Below, piece by piece: positions 50,601 to 64,000 of a stretch of DNA of 64,000 nucleotides. Position 1 is the stretch's first letter. Each line of letters starts with the position of its first letter. This stretch comes from Henricia sp. BOLD:AAB3569 (lineage: Eukaryota; Echinodermata; Asteroidea; Spinulosida; Echinasteridae), in the NCBI GenBank assembly GCA_037783545.1, contig JBBELK010001387.1, positions 1 through 64,000 of the forward strand, read 5' to 3'. The notes beneath the pieces were generated by a model. That model ran no database searches and was not told where the DNA came from. It saw only the letters and a list, made by a program, of their open reading frames with translations. The translations under genes and the position numbers were made by a program.

Positions 50601-53600
50601 CCGTATCTACGACAGTCCGAAGTACTGAGCATGCGCACGAGTCAGGAGTACACCAAAGAGGTGTGTACAGACAGCCACAGGTTGCGGGAGCATCCAGGAA
50701 GCCCCAACCCCTTTTTTTCCTAAACATTGAAATTTCTCTGCAATTTCCCGGCGAAAGTCTGTCAATTTTTTAGGACAAGTGCGCAATATAGAGTGTTAGG
50801 AGCATGCAAAATTTGAAGTTCGTCGGAAAAGTTTTCGACCTCCAAATTTGCCGACGTTTGGACCACACTTTGACCAAAATCCCGTCCCAAACTGGGCCGT
50901 ATCTACGACAGTCCGAAGTACTGAGCATGCGCACGAGTCAGGAGTACACCAAAGAGGTGTGTACAGACAGCCACAGGTTGCGGGAGCATCCAGGAAGCCC
51001 CAACCCCTTTTTTTCCTAAACATTGAAATTTCTCTGCAATTTCCCGGCGAAAGTCTGTCAATTTTTTAGGACAAGTGCGCAATATAGAGTGTTAGGAGCA
51101 TGCAAAATTTGAAGTTCGTCGGAAAAGTTTTCGACCTCCAAATTTGCCGACGTTTGGACCACACTTTGACCAAAATCCCGTCCCAAACTGGGCCGTATCT
51201 ACGACAGTCCGAAGTACTGAGCATGCGCACGAGTCAGGAGTACACCAAAGAGGTGTGTACAGACAGCCACAGGTTGCGGGAGCATCCAGGAAGCCCCAAC
51301 CCCTTTTTTTCCTAAACATTGAAATTTCTCTGCAATTTCCCGGCGAAAGTCTGTCAATTTTTTAGGACAAGTGCGCAATATAGAGTGTTAGGAGCATGCA
51401 AAATTTGAAGTTCGTCGGAAAAGTTTTCGACCTCCAAATTTGCCGACGTTTGGACCACACTTTGACCAAAATCCCGTCCCAAACTGGGCCGTATCTACGA
51501 CAGTCCGAAGTACTGAGCATGCGCACGAGTCAGGAGTACACCAAAGAGGTGTGTACAGACAGCCACAGGTTGCGGGAGCATCCAGGAAGCCCCAACCCCT
51601 TTTTTTCCTAAACATTGAAATTTCTCTGCAATTTCCCGGCGAAAGTCTGTCAATTTTTTAGGACAAGTGCGCAATATAGAGTGTTAGGAGCATGCAAAAT
51701 TTGAAGTTCGTCGGAAAAGTTTTCGACCTCCAAATTTGCCGACGTTTGGACCACACTTTGACCAAAATCCCGTCCCAAACTGGGCCGTATCTACGACAGT
51801 CCGAAGTACTGAGCATGCGCACGAGTCAGGAGTACACCAAAGAGGTGTGTACAGACAGCCACAGGTTGCGGGAGCATCCAGGAAGCCCCAACCCCTTTTT
51901 TTCCTAAACATTGAAATTTCTCTGCAATTTCCCGGCGAAAGTCTGTCAATTTTTTAGGACAAGTGCGCAATATAGAGTGTTAGGAGCATGCAAAATTTGA
52001 AGTTCGTCGGAAAAGTTTTCGACCTCCAAATTTGCCGACGTTTGGACCACACTTTGACCAAAATCCCGTCCCAAACTGGGCCGTATCTACGACAGTCCGA
52101 AGTACTGAGCATGCGCACGAGTCAGGAGTACACCAAAGAGGTGTGTACAGACAGCCACAGGTTGCGGGAGCATCCAGGAAGCCCCAACCCCTTTTTTTCC
52201 TAAACATTGAAATTTCTCTGCAATTTCCCGGCGAAAGTCTGTCAATTTTTTAGGACAAGTGCGCAATATAGAGTGTTAGGAGCATGCAAAATTTGAAGTT
52301 CGTCGGAAAAGTTTTCGACCTCCAAATTTGCCGACGTTTGGACCACACTTTGACCAAAATCCCGTCCCAAACTGGGCCGTATCTACGACAGTCCGAAGTA
52401 CTGAGCATGCGCACGAGTCAGGAGTACACCAAAGAGGTGTGTACAGACAGCCACAGGTTGCGGGAGCATCCAGGAAGCCCCAACCCCTTTTTTTCCTAAA
52501 CATTGAAATTTCTCTGCAATTTCCCGGCGAAAGTCTGTCAATTTTTTAGGACAAGTGCGCAATATAGAGTGTTAGGAGCATGCAAAATTTGAAGTTCGTC
52601 GGAAAAGTTTTCGACCTCCAAATTTGCCGACGTTTGGACCACACTTTGACCAAAATCCCGTCCCAAACTGGGCCGTATCTACGACAGTCCGAAGTACTGA
52701 GCATGCGCACGAGTCAGGAGTACACCAAAGAGGTGTGTACAGACAGCCACAGGTTGCGGGAGCATCCAGGAAGCCCCAACCCCTTTTTTTCCTAAACATT
52801 GAAATTTCTCTGCAATTTCCCGGCGAAAGTCTGTCAATTTTTTAGGACAAGTGCGCAATATAGAGTGTTAGGAGCATGCAAAATTTGAAGTTCGTCGGAA
52901 AAGTTTTCGACCTCCAAATTTGCCGACGTTTGGACCACACTTTGACCAAAATCCCGTCCCAAACTGGGCCGTATCTACGACAGTCCGAAGTACTGAGCAT
53001 GCGCACGAGTCAGGAGTACACCAAAGAGGTGTGTACAGACAGCCACAGGTTGCGGGAGCATCCAGGAAGCCCCAACCCCTTTTTTTCCTAAACATTGAAA
53101 TTTCTCTGCAATTTCCCGGCGAAAGTCTGTCAATTTTTTAGGACAAGTGCGCAATATAGAGTGTTAGGAGCATGCAAAATTTGAAGTTCGTCGGAAAAGT
53201 TTTCGACCTCCAAATTTGCCGACGTTTGGACCACACTTTGACCAAAATCCCGTCCCAAACTGGGCCGTATCTACGACAGTCCGAAGTACTGAGCATGCGC
53301 ACGAGTCAGGAGTACACCAAAGAGGTGTGTACAGACAGCCACAGGTTGCGGGAGCATCCAGGAAGCCCCAACCCCTTTTTTTCCTAAACATTGAAATTTC
53401 TCTGCAATTTCCCGGCGAAAGTCTGTCAATTTTTTAGGACAAGTGCGCAATATAGAGTGTTAGGAGCATGCAAAATTTGAAGTTCGTCGGAAAAGTTTTC
53501 GACCTCCAAATTTGCCGACGTTTGGACCACACTTTGACCAAAATCCCGTCCCAAACTGGGCCGTATCTACGACAGTCCGAAGTACTGAGCATGCGCACGA

Positions 53601-56600
53601 GTCAGGAGTACACCAAAGAGGTGTGTACAGACAGCCACAGGTTGCGGGAGCATCCAGGAAGCCCCAACCCCTTTTTTTCCTAAACATTGAAATTTCTCTG
53701 CAATTTCCCGGCGAAAGTCTGTCAATTTTTTAGGACAAGTGCGCAATATAGAGTGTTAGGAGCATGCAAAATTTGAAGTTCGTCGGAAAAGTTTTCGACC
53801 TCCAAATTTGCCGACGTTTGGACCACACTTTGACCAAAATCCCGTCCCAAACTGGGCCGTATCTACGACAGTCCGAAGTACTGAGCATGCGCACGAGTCA
53901 GGAGTACACCAAAGAGGTGTGTACAGACAGCCACAGGTTGCGGGAGCATCCAGGAAGCCCCAACCCCTTTTTTTCCTAAACATTGAAATTTCTCTGCAAT
54001 TTCCCGGCGAAAGTCTGTCAATTTTTTAGGACAAGTGCGCAATATAGAGTGTTAGGAGCATGCAAAATTTGAAGTTCGTCGGAAAAGTTTTCGACCTCCA
54101 AATTTGCCGACGTTTGGACCACACTTTGACCAAAATCCCGTCCCAAACTGGGCCGTATCTACGACAGTCCGAAGTACTGAGCATGCGCACGAGTCAGGAG
54201 TACACCAAAGAGGTGTGTACAGACAGCCACAGGTTGCGGGAGCATCCAGGAAGCCCCAACCCCTTTTTTTCCTAAACATTGAAATTTCTCTGCAATTTCC
54301 CGGCGAAAGTCTGTCAATTTTTTAGGACAAGTGCGCAATATAGAGTGTTAGGAGCATGCAAAATTTGAAGTTCGTCGGAAAAGTTTTCGACCTCCAAATT
54401 TGCCGACGTTTGGACCACACTTTGACCAAAATCCCGTCCCAAACTGGGCCGTATCTACGACAGTCCGAAGTACTGAGCATGCGCACGAGTCAGGAGTACA
54501 CCAAAGAGGTGTGTACAGACAGCCACAGGTTGCGGGAGCATCCAGGAAGCCCCAACCCCTTTTTTTCCTAAACATTGAAATTTCTCTGCAATTTCCCGGC
54601 GAAAGTCTGTCAATTTTTTAGGACAAGTGCGCAATATAGAGTGTTAGGAGCATGCAAAATTTGAAGTTCGTCGGAAAAGTTTTCGACCTCCAAATTTGCC
54701 GACGTTTGGACCACACTTTGACCAAAATCCCGTCCCAAACTGGGCCGTATCTACGACAGTCCGAAGTACTGAGCATGCGCACGAGTCAGGAGTACACCAA
54801 AGAGGTGTGTACAGACAGCCACAGGTTGCGGGAGCATCCAGGAAGCCCCAACCCCTTTTTTTCCTAAACATTGAAATTTCTCTGCAATTTCCCGGCGAAA
54901 GTCTGTCAATTTTTTAGGACAAGTGCGCAATATAGAGTGTTAGGAGCATGCAAAATTTGAAGTTCGTCGGAAAAGTTTTCGACCTCCAAATTTGCCGACG
55001 TTTGGACCACACTTTGACCAAAATCCCGTCCCAAACTGGGCCGTATCTACGACAGTCCGAAGTACTGAGCATGCGCACGAGTCAGGAGTACACCAAAGAG
55101 GTGTGTACAGACAGCCACAGGTTGCGGGAGCATCCAGGAAGCCCCAACCCCTTTTTTTCCTAAACATTGAAATTTCTCTGCAATTTCCCGGCGAAAGTCT
55201 GTCAATTTTTTAGGACAAGTGCGCAATATAGAGTGTTAGGAGCATGCAAAATTTGAAGTTCGTCGGAAAAGTTTTCGACCTCCAAATTTGCCGACGTTTG
55301 GACCACACTTTGACCAAAATCCCGTCCCAAACTGGGCCGTATCTACGACAGTCCGAAGTACTGAGCATGCGCACGAGTCAGGAGTACACCAAAGAGGTGT
55401 GTACAGACAGCCACAGGTTGCGGGAGCATCCAGGAAGCCCCAACCCCTTTTTTTCCTAAACATTGAAATTTCTCTGCAATTTCCCGGCGAAAGTCTGTCA
55501 ATTTTTTAGGACAAGTGCGCAATATAGAGTGTTAGGAGCATGCAAAATTTGAAGTTCGTCGGAAAAGTTTTCGACCTCCAAATTTGCCGACGTTTGGACC
55601 ACACTTTGACCAAAATCCCGTCCCAAACTGGGCCGTATCTACGACAGTCCGAAGTACTGAGCATGCGCACGAGTCAGGAGTACACCAAAGAGGTGTGTAC
55701 AGACAGCCACAGGTTGCGGGAGCATCCAGGAAGCCCCAACCCCTTTTTTTCCTAAACATTGAAATTTCTCTGCAATTTCCCGGCGAAAGTCTGTCAATTT
55801 TTTAGGACAAGTGCGCAATATAGAGTGTTAGGAGCATGCAAAATTTGAAGTTCGTCGGAAAAGTTTTCGACCTCCAAATTTGCCGACGTTTGGACCACAC
55901 TTTGACCAAAATCCCGTCCCAAACTGGGCCGTATCTACGACAGTCCGAAGTACTGAGCATGCGCACGAGTCAGGAGTACACCAAAGAGGTGTGTACAGAC
56001 AGCCACAGGTTGCGGGAGCATCCAGGAAGCCCCAACCCCTTTTTTTCCTAAACATTGAAATTTCTCTGCAATTTCCCGGCGAAAGTCTGTCAATTTTTTA
56101 GGACAAGTGCGCAATATAGAGTGTTAGGAGCATGCAAAATTTGAAGTTCGTCGGAAAAGTTTTCGACCTCCAAATTTGCCGACGTTTGGACCACACTTTG
56201 ACCAAAATCCCGTCCCAAACTGGGCCGTATCTACGACAGTCCGAAGTACTGAGCATGCGCACGAGTCAGGAGTACACCAAAGAGGTGTGTACAGACAGCC
56301 ACAGGTTGCGGGAGCATCCAGGAAGCCCCAACCCCTTTTTTTCCTAAACATTGAAATTTCTCTGCAATTTCCCGGCGAAAGTCTGTCAATTTTTTAGGAC
56401 AAGTGCGCAATATAGAGTGTTAGGAGCATGCAAAATTTGAAGTTCGTCGGAAAAGTTTTCGACCTCCAAATTTGCCGACGTTTGGACCACACTTTGACCA
56501 AAATCCCGTCCCAAACTGGGCCGTATCTACGACAGTCCGAAGTACTGAGCATGCGCACGAGTCAGGAGTACACCAAAGAGGTGTGTACAGACAGCCACAG

Positions 56601-59600
56601 GTTGCGGGAGCATCCAGGAAGCCCCAACCCCTTTTTTTCCTAAACATTGAAATTTCTCTGCAATTTCCCGGCGAAAGTCTGTCAATTTTTTAGGACAAGT
56701 GCGCAATATAGAGTGTTAGGAGCATGCAAAATTTGAAGTTCGTCGGAAAAGTTTTCGACCTCCAAATTTGCCGACGTTTGGACCACACTTTGACCAAAAT
56801 CCCGTCCCAAACTGGGCCGTATCTACGACAGTCCGAAGTACTGAGCATGCGCACGAGTCAGGAGTACACCAAAGAGGTGTGTACAGACAGCCACAGGTTG
56901 CGGGAGCATCCAGGAAGCCCCAACCCCTTTTTTTCCTAAACATTGAAATTTCTCTGCAATTTCCCGGCGAAAGTCTGTCAATTTTTTAGGACAAGTGCGC
57001 AATATAGAGTGTTAGGAGCATGCAAAATTTGAAGTTCGTCGGAAAAGTTTTCGACCTCCAAATTTGCCGACGTTTGGACCACACTTTGACCAAAATCCCG
57101 TCCCAAACTGGGCCGTATCTACGACAGTCCGAAGTACTGAGCATGCGCACGAGTCAGGAGTACACCAAAGAGGTGTGTACAGACAGCCACAGGTTGCGGG
57201 AGCATCCAGGAAGCCCCAACCCCTTTTTTTCCTAAACATTGAAATTTCTCTGCAATTTCCCGGCGAAAGTCTGTCAATTTTTTAGGACAAGTGCGCAATA
57301 TAGAGTGTTAGGAGCATGCAAAATTTGAAGTTCGTCGGAAAAGTTTTCGACCTCCAAATTTGCCGACGTTTGGACCACACTTTGACCAAAATCCCGTCCC
57401 AAACTGGGCCGTATCTACGACAGTCCGAAGTACTGAGCATGCGCACGAGTCAGGAGTACACCAAAGAGGTGTGTACAGACAGCCACAGGTTGCGGGAGCA
57501 TCCAGGAAGCCCCAACCCCTTTTTTTCCTAAACATTGAAATTTCTCTGCAATTTCCCGGCGAAAGTCTGTCAATTTTTTAGGACAAGTGCGCAATATAGA
57601 GTGTTAGGAGCATGCAAAATTTGAAGTTCGTCGGAAAAGTTTTCGACCTCCAAATTTGCCGACGTTTGGACCACACTTTGACCAAAATCCCGTCCCAAAC
57701 TGGGCCGTATCTACGACAGTCCGAAGTACTGAGCATGCGCACGAGTCAGGAGTACACCAAAGAGGTGTGTACAGACAGCCACAGGTTGCGGGAGCATCCA
57801 GGAAGCCCCAACCCCTTTTTTTCCTAAACATTGAAATTTCTCTGCAATTTCCCGGCGAAAGTCTGTCAATTTTTTAGGACAAGTGCGCAATATAGAGTGT
57901 TAGGAGCATGCAAAATTTGAAGTTCGTCGGAAAAGTTTTCGACCTCCAAATTTGCCGACGTTTGGACCACACTTTGACCAAAATCCCGTCCCAAACTGGG
58001 CCGTATCTACGACAGTCCGAAGTACTGAGCATGCGCACGAGTCAGGAGTACACCAAAGAGGTGTGTACAGACAGCCACAGGTTGCGGGAGCATCCAGGAA
58101 GCCCCAACCCCTTTTTTTCCTAAACATTGAAATTTCTCTGCAATTTCCCGGCGAAAGTCTGTCAATTTTTTAGGACAAGTGCGCAATATAGAGTGTTAGG
58201 AGCATGCAAAATTTGAAGTTCGTCGGAAAAGTTTTCGACCTCCAAATTTGCCGACGTTTGGACCACACTTTGACCAAAATCCCGTCCCAAACTGGGCCGT
58301 ATCTACGACAGTCCGAAGTACTGAGCATGCGCACGAGTCAGGAGTACACCAAAGAGGTGTGTACAGACAGCCACAGGTTGCGGGAGCATCCAGGAAGCCC
58401 CAACCCCTTTTTTTCCTAAACATTGAAATTTCTCTGCAATTTCCCGGCGAAAGTCTGTCAATTTTTTAGGACAAGTGCGCAATATAGAGTGTTAGGAGCA
58501 TGCAAAATTTGAAGTTCGTCGGAAAAGTTTTCGACCTCCAAATTTGCCGACGTTTGGACCACACTTTGACCAAAATCCCGTCCCAAACTGGGCCGTATCT
58601 ACGACAGTCCGAAGTACTGAGCATGCGCACGAGTCAGGAGTACACCAAAGAGGTGTGTACAGACAGCCACAGGTTGCGGGAGCATCCAGGAAGCCCCAAC
58701 CCCTTTTTTTCCTAAACATTGAAATTTCTCTGCAATTTCCCGGCGAAAGTCTGTCAATTTTTTAGGACAAGTGCGCAATATAGAGTGTTAGGAGCATGCA
58801 AAATTTGAAGTTCGTCGGAAAAGTTTTCGACCTCCAAATTTGCCGACGTTTGGACCACACTTTGACCAAAATCCCGTCCCAAACTGGGCCGTATCTACGA
58901 CAGTCCGAAGTACTGAGCATGCGCACGAGTCAGGAGTACACCAAAGAGGTGTGTACAGACAGCCACAGGTTGCGGGAGCATCCAGGAAGCCCCAACCCCT
59001 TTTTTTCCTAAACATTGAAATTTCTCTGCAATTTCCTGGCGAAAGTCTGTCAATTTTTTAGGACAAGTGCGCAATATAGAGTGTTAGGAGCATGCAAAAT
59101 TTGAAGTTCGTCGGAAAAGTTTTCGACCTCCAAATTTGCCGACGTTTGGACCACACTTTGACCAAAATCCCGTCCCAAACTGGGCCGTATCTACGACAGT
59201 CCGAAGTACTGAGCATGCGCACGAGTCAGGAGTACACCAAAGAGGTGTGTACAGACAGCCACAGGTTGCGGGAGCATCCAGGAAGCCCCAACCCCTTTTT
59301 TTCCTAAACATTGAAATTTCTCTGCAATTTCCCGGCGAAAGTCTGTCAATTTTTTAGGACAAGTGCGCAATATAGAGTGTTAGGAGCATGCAAAATTTGA
59401 AGTTCGTCGGAAAAGTTTTCGACCTCCAAATTTGCCGACGTTTGGACCACACTTTGACCAAAATCCCGTCCCAAACTGGGCCGTATCTACGACAGTCCGA
59501 AGTACTGAGCATGCGCACGAGTCAGGAGTACACCAAAGAGGTGTGTACAGACAGCCACAGGTTGCGGGAGCATCCAGGAAGCCCCAACCCCTTTTTTTCC

Positions 59601-62600
59601 TAAACATTGAAATTTCTCTGCAATTTCCCGGCGAAAGTCTGTCAATTTTTTAGGACAAGTGCGCAATATAGAGTGTTAGGAGCATGCAAAATTTGAAGTT
59701 CGTCGGAAAAGTTTTCGACCTCCAAATTTGCCGACGTTTGGACCACACTTTGACCAAAATCCCGTCCCAAACTGGGCCGTATCTACGACAGTCCGAAGTA
59801 CTGAGCATGCGCACGAGTCAGGAGTACACCAAAGAGGTGTGTACAGACAGCCACAGGTTGCGGGAGCATCCAGGAAGCCCCAACCCCTTTTTTTCCTAAA
59901 CATTGAAATTTCTCTGCAATTTCCCGGCGAAAGTCTGTCAATTTTTTAGGACAAGTGCGCAATATAGAGTGTTAGGAGCATGCAAAATTTGAAGTTCGTC
60001 GGAAAAGTTTTCGACCTCCAAATTTGCCGACGTTTGGACCACACTTTGACCAAAATCCCGTCCCAAACTGGGCCGTATCTACGACAGTCCGAAGTACTGA
60101 GCATGCGCACGAGTCAGGAGTACACCAAAGAGGTGTGTACAGACAGCCACAGGTTGCGGGAGCATCCAGGAAGCCCCAACCCCTTTTTTTCCTAAACATT
60201 GAAATTTCTCTGCAATTTCCCGGCGAAAGTCTGTCAATTTTTTAGGACAAGTGCGCAATATAGAGTGTTAGGAGCATGCAAAATTTGAAGTTCGTCGGAA
60301 AAGTTTTCGACCTCCAAATTTGCCGACGTTTGGACCACACTTTGACCAAAATCCCGTCCCAAACTGGGCCGTATCTACGACAGTCCGAAGTACTGAGCAT
60401 GCGCACGAGTCAGGAGTACACCAAAGAGGTGTGTACAGACAGCCACAGGTTGCGGGAGCATCCAGGAAGCCCCAACCCCTTTTTTTCCTAAACATTGAAA
60501 TTTCTCTGCAATTTCCCGGCGAAAGTCTGTCAATTTTTTAGGACAAGTGCGCAATATAGAGTGTTAGGAGCATGCAAAATTTGAAGTTCGTCGGAAAAGT
60601 TTTCGACCTCCAAATTTGCCGACGTTTGGACCACACTTTGACCAAAATCCCGTCCCAAACTGGGCCGTATCTACGACAGTCCGAAGTACTGAGCATGCGC
60701 ACGAGTCAGGAGTACACCAAAGAGGTGTGTACAGACAGCCACAGGTTGCGGGAGCATCCAGGAAGCCCCAACCCCTTTTTTTCCTAAACATTGAAATTTC
60801 TCTGCAATTTCCCGGCGAAAGTCTGTCAATTTTTTAGGACAAGTGCGCAATATAGAGTGTTAGGAGCATGCAAAATTTGAAGTTCGTCGGAAAAGTTTTC
60901 GACCTCCAAATTTGCCGACGTTTGGACCACACTTTGACCAAAATCCCGTCCCAAACTGGGCCGTATCTACGACAGTCCGAAGTACTGAGCATGCGCACGA
61001 GTCAGGAGTACACCAAAGAGGTGTGTACAGACAGCCACAGGTTGCGGGAGCATCCAGGAAGCCCCAACCCCTTTTTTTCCTAAACATTGAAATTTCTCTG
61101 CAATTTCCCGGCGAAAGTCTGTCAATTTTTTAGGACAAGTGCGCAATATAGAGTGTTAGGAGCATGCAAAATTTGAAGTTCGTCGGAAAAGTTTTCGACC
61201 TCCAAATTTGCCGACGTTTGGACCACACTTTGACCAAAATCCCGTCCCAAACTGGGCCGTATCTACGACAGTCCGAAGTACTGAGCATGCGCACGAGTCA
61301 GGAGTACACCAAAGAGGTGTGTACAGACAGCCACAGGTTGCGGGAGCATCCAGGAAGCCCCAACCCCTTTTTTTCCTAAACATTGAAATTTCTCTGCAAT
61401 TTCCCGGCGAAAGTCTGTCAATTTTTTAGGACAAGTGCGCAATATAGAGTGTTAGGAGCATGCAAAATTTGAAGTTCGTCGGAAAAGTTTTCGACCTCCA
61501 AATTTGCCGACGTTTGGACCACACTTTGACCAAAATCCCGTCCCAAACTGGGCCGTATCTACGACAGTCCGAAGTACTGAGCATGCGCACGAGTCAGGAG
61601 TACACCAAAGAGGTGTGTACAGACAGCCACAGGTTGCGGGAGCATCCAGGAAGCCCCAACCCCTTTTTTTCCTAAACATTGAAATTTCTCTGCAATTTCC
61701 CGGCGAAAGTCTGTCAATTTTTTAGGACAAGTGCGCAATATAGAGTGTTAGGAGCATGCAAAATTTGAAGTTCGTCGGAAAAGTTTTCGACCTCCAAATT
61801 TGCCGACGTTTGGACCACACTTTGACCAAAATCCCGTCCCAAACTGGGCCGTATCTACGACAGTCCGAAGTACTGAGCATGCGCACGAGTCAGGAGTACA
61901 CCAAAGAGGTGTGTACAGACAGCCACAGGTTGCGGGAGCATCCAGGAAGCCCCAACCCCTTTTTTTCCTAAACATTGAAATTTCTCTGCAATTTCCCGGC
62001 GAAAGTCTGTCAATTTTTTAGGACAAGTGCGCAATATAGAGTGTTAGGAGCATGCAAAATTTGAAGTTCGTCGGAAAAGTTTTCGACCTCCAAATTTGCC
62101 GACGTTTGGACCACACTTTGACCAAAATCCCGTCCCAAACTGGGCCGTATCTACGACAGTCCGAAGTACTGAGCATGCGCACGAGTCAGGAGTACACCAA
62201 AGAGGTGTGTACAGACAGCCACAGGTTGCGGGAGCATCCAGGAAGCCCCAACCCCTTTTTTTCCTAAACATTGAAATTTCTCTGCAATTTCCCGGCGAAA
62301 GTCTGTCAATTTTTTAGGACAAGTGCGCAATATAGAGTGTTAGGAGCATGCAAAATTTGAAGTTCGTCGGAAAAGTTTTCGACCTCCAAATTTGCCGACG
62401 TTTGGACCACACTTTGACCAAAATCCCGTCCCAAACTGGGCCGTATCTACGACAGTCCGAAGTACTGAGCATGCGCACGAGTCAGGAGTACACCAAAGAG
62501 GTGTGTACAGACAGCCACAGGTTGCGGGAGCATCCAGGAAGCCCCAACCCCTTTTTTTCCTAAACATTGAAATTTCTCTGCAATTTCCCGGCGAAAGTCT

Positions 62601-64000
62601 GTCAATTTTTTAGGACAAGTGCGCAATATAGAGTGTTAGGAGCATGCAAAATTTGAAGTTCGTCGGAAAAGTTTTCGACCTCCAAATTTGCCGACGTTTG
62701 GACCACACTTTGACCAAAATCCCGTCCCAAACTGGGCCGTATCTACGACAGTCCGAAGTACTGAGCATGCGCACGAGTCAGGAGTACACCAAAGAGGTGT
62801 GTACAGACAGCCACAGGTTGCGGGAGCATCCAGGAAGCCCCAACCCCTTTTTTTCCTAAACATTGAAATTTCTCTGCAATTTCCCGGCGAAAGTCTGTCA
62901 ATTTTTTAGGACAAGTGCGCAATATAGAGTGTTAGGAGCATGCAAAATTTGAAGTTCGTCGGAAAAGTTTTCGACCTCCAAATTTGCCGACGTTTGGACC
63001 ACACTTTGACCAAAATCCCGTCCCAAACTGGGCCGTATCTACGACAGTCCGAAGTACTGAGCATGCGCACGAGTCAGGAGTACACCAAAGAGGTGTGTAC
63101 AGACAGCCACAGGTTGCGGGAGCATCCAGGAAGCCCCAACCCCTTTTTTTCCTAAACATTGAAATTTCTCTGCAATTTCCCGGCGAAAGTCTGTCAATTT
63201 TTTAGGACAAGTGCGCAATATAGAGTGTTAGGAGCATGCAAAATTTGAAGTTCGTCGGAAAAGTTTTCGACCTCCAAATTTGCCGACGTTTGGACCACAC
63301 TTTGACCAAAATCCCGTCCCAAACTGGGCCGTATCTACGACAGTCCGAAGTACTGAGCATGCGCACGAGTCAGGAGTACACCAAAGAGGTGTGTACAGAC
63401 AGCCACAGGTTGCGGGAGCATCCAGGAAGCCCCAACCCCTTTTTTTCCTAAACATTGAAATTTCTCTGCAATTTCCCGGCGAAAGTCTGTCAATTTTTTA
63501 GGACAAGTGCGCAATATAGAGTGTTAGGAGCATGCAAAATTTGAAGTTCGTCGGAAAAGTTTTCGACCTCCAAATTTGCCGACGTTTGGACCACACTTTG
63601 ACCAAAATCCCGTCCCAAACTGGGCCGTATCTACGACAGTCCGAAGTACTGAGCATGCGCACGAGTCAGGAGTACACCAAAGAGGTGTGTACAGACAGCC
63701 ACAGGTTGCGGGAGCATCCAGGAAGCCCCAACCCCTTTTTTTCCTAAACATTGAAATTTCTCTGCAATTTCCCGGCGAAAGTCTGTCAATTTTTTAGGAC
63801 AAGTGCGCAATATAGAGTGTTAGGAGCATGCAAAATTTGAAGTTCGTCGGAAAAGTTTTCGACCTCCAAATTTGCCGACGTTTGGACCACACTTTGACCA
63901 AAATCCCGTCCCAAACTGGGCCGTATCTACGACAGTCCGAAGTACTGAGCATGCGCACGAGTCAGGAGTACACCAAAGAGGTGTGTACAGACAGCCACAG
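41614..64000 (+). repeat. Satellite family B array (296-bp monomer, ~75 copies)
   Basis: Anchors recur exactly every 296 bp from 41924 to 63532 and beyond, and the array leaves the window unfinished. My hand alignment to family A gives about 30 substitutions plus a 1-bp deletion, a 1-bp insertion, a 2-bp deletion and a 1-bp insertion, i.e. about 90% identity. Diagnostic B features are GGAAAAGTTTT, AATCCCGTCCC, GGGCCGTATCTACGAC, CACGAGTCAGG, GCGGGAGCATCC and TTTTTTAGGACA. The only copy difference I found is 59037 C to T. No gene is present; all open frames are short and repeat with the unit. Confidence 0.97.

Noticed and set aside
1-64000. Hammerhead ribozyme in the satellite
   Set aside because: I did not find the CTGATGA and GAAAC core pair on either strand of the monomers.

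Overview
The whole window is a satellite DNA array. Two related tandem-repeat families in the same orientation fill about 63.3 of 64 kb, and the array runs off both ends. No protein-coding gene, tRNA, rRNA or recognisable transposable element can be supported. Tens of kilobases of ~300-bp tandem repeats with higher-order structure point to eukaryotic heterochromatin (centromeric, pericentromeric or subtelomeric). I cannot name the species. The monomer is about 46% G+C with 16 CpG per 297 bp, close to random expectation. That argues against a long-methylated vertebrate-type satellite and fits an invertebrate or a recently amplified array.

Layout. (1) 1-21673: family A, 297-bp monomer, about 73 copies, with layered higher-order repeats (HORs). 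There is a 2068-bp seven-monomer unit that shortens to five and then two monomers (to 6253), a 1779-bp six-monomer unit, and a ~5.93-kb segmental duplication (about 7.6-12.6 kb and 13.55-18.55 kb). (2) 18960-24035: a zone where monomers suddenly carry many single-base indels. (3) 21674-22400: at its centre, a 727-bp non-satellite insert with an 11-bp-arm inverted repeat, a 67-bp minisatellite and ~340 bp of unique sequence. Satellite phase is kept across it, and small out-of-phase satellite scraps lie at both edges. (4) 22401-41613: family A resumes, about 65 copies. It carries a 2078-bp HOR at about 27.4-31.5 kb that shares its variants with the HOR at the window start, and becomes apparently invariant from 35295. 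(5) 41614-64000: an abrupt switch through one hybrid monomer to family B, 296 bp, about 75 copies, in which I saw only one base difference (59037).

A and B differ by about 30 substitutions and four small indels (about 90% identity), very unevenly placed: a 47-bp block and several 20-30-bp blocks are identical, while 11 substitutions fall in one 38-bp stretch.

There is no gene network to describe. The interest lies in how the array evolved (slippage deletions, nested duplications, a family switch, a homogenised front) and in how much of the pattern is biology rather than assembly. Because 297 is divisible by 3 and one reverse frame of family A lacks stops, the array produces long false open frames, up to 2220 codons; these should not be annotated as genes.
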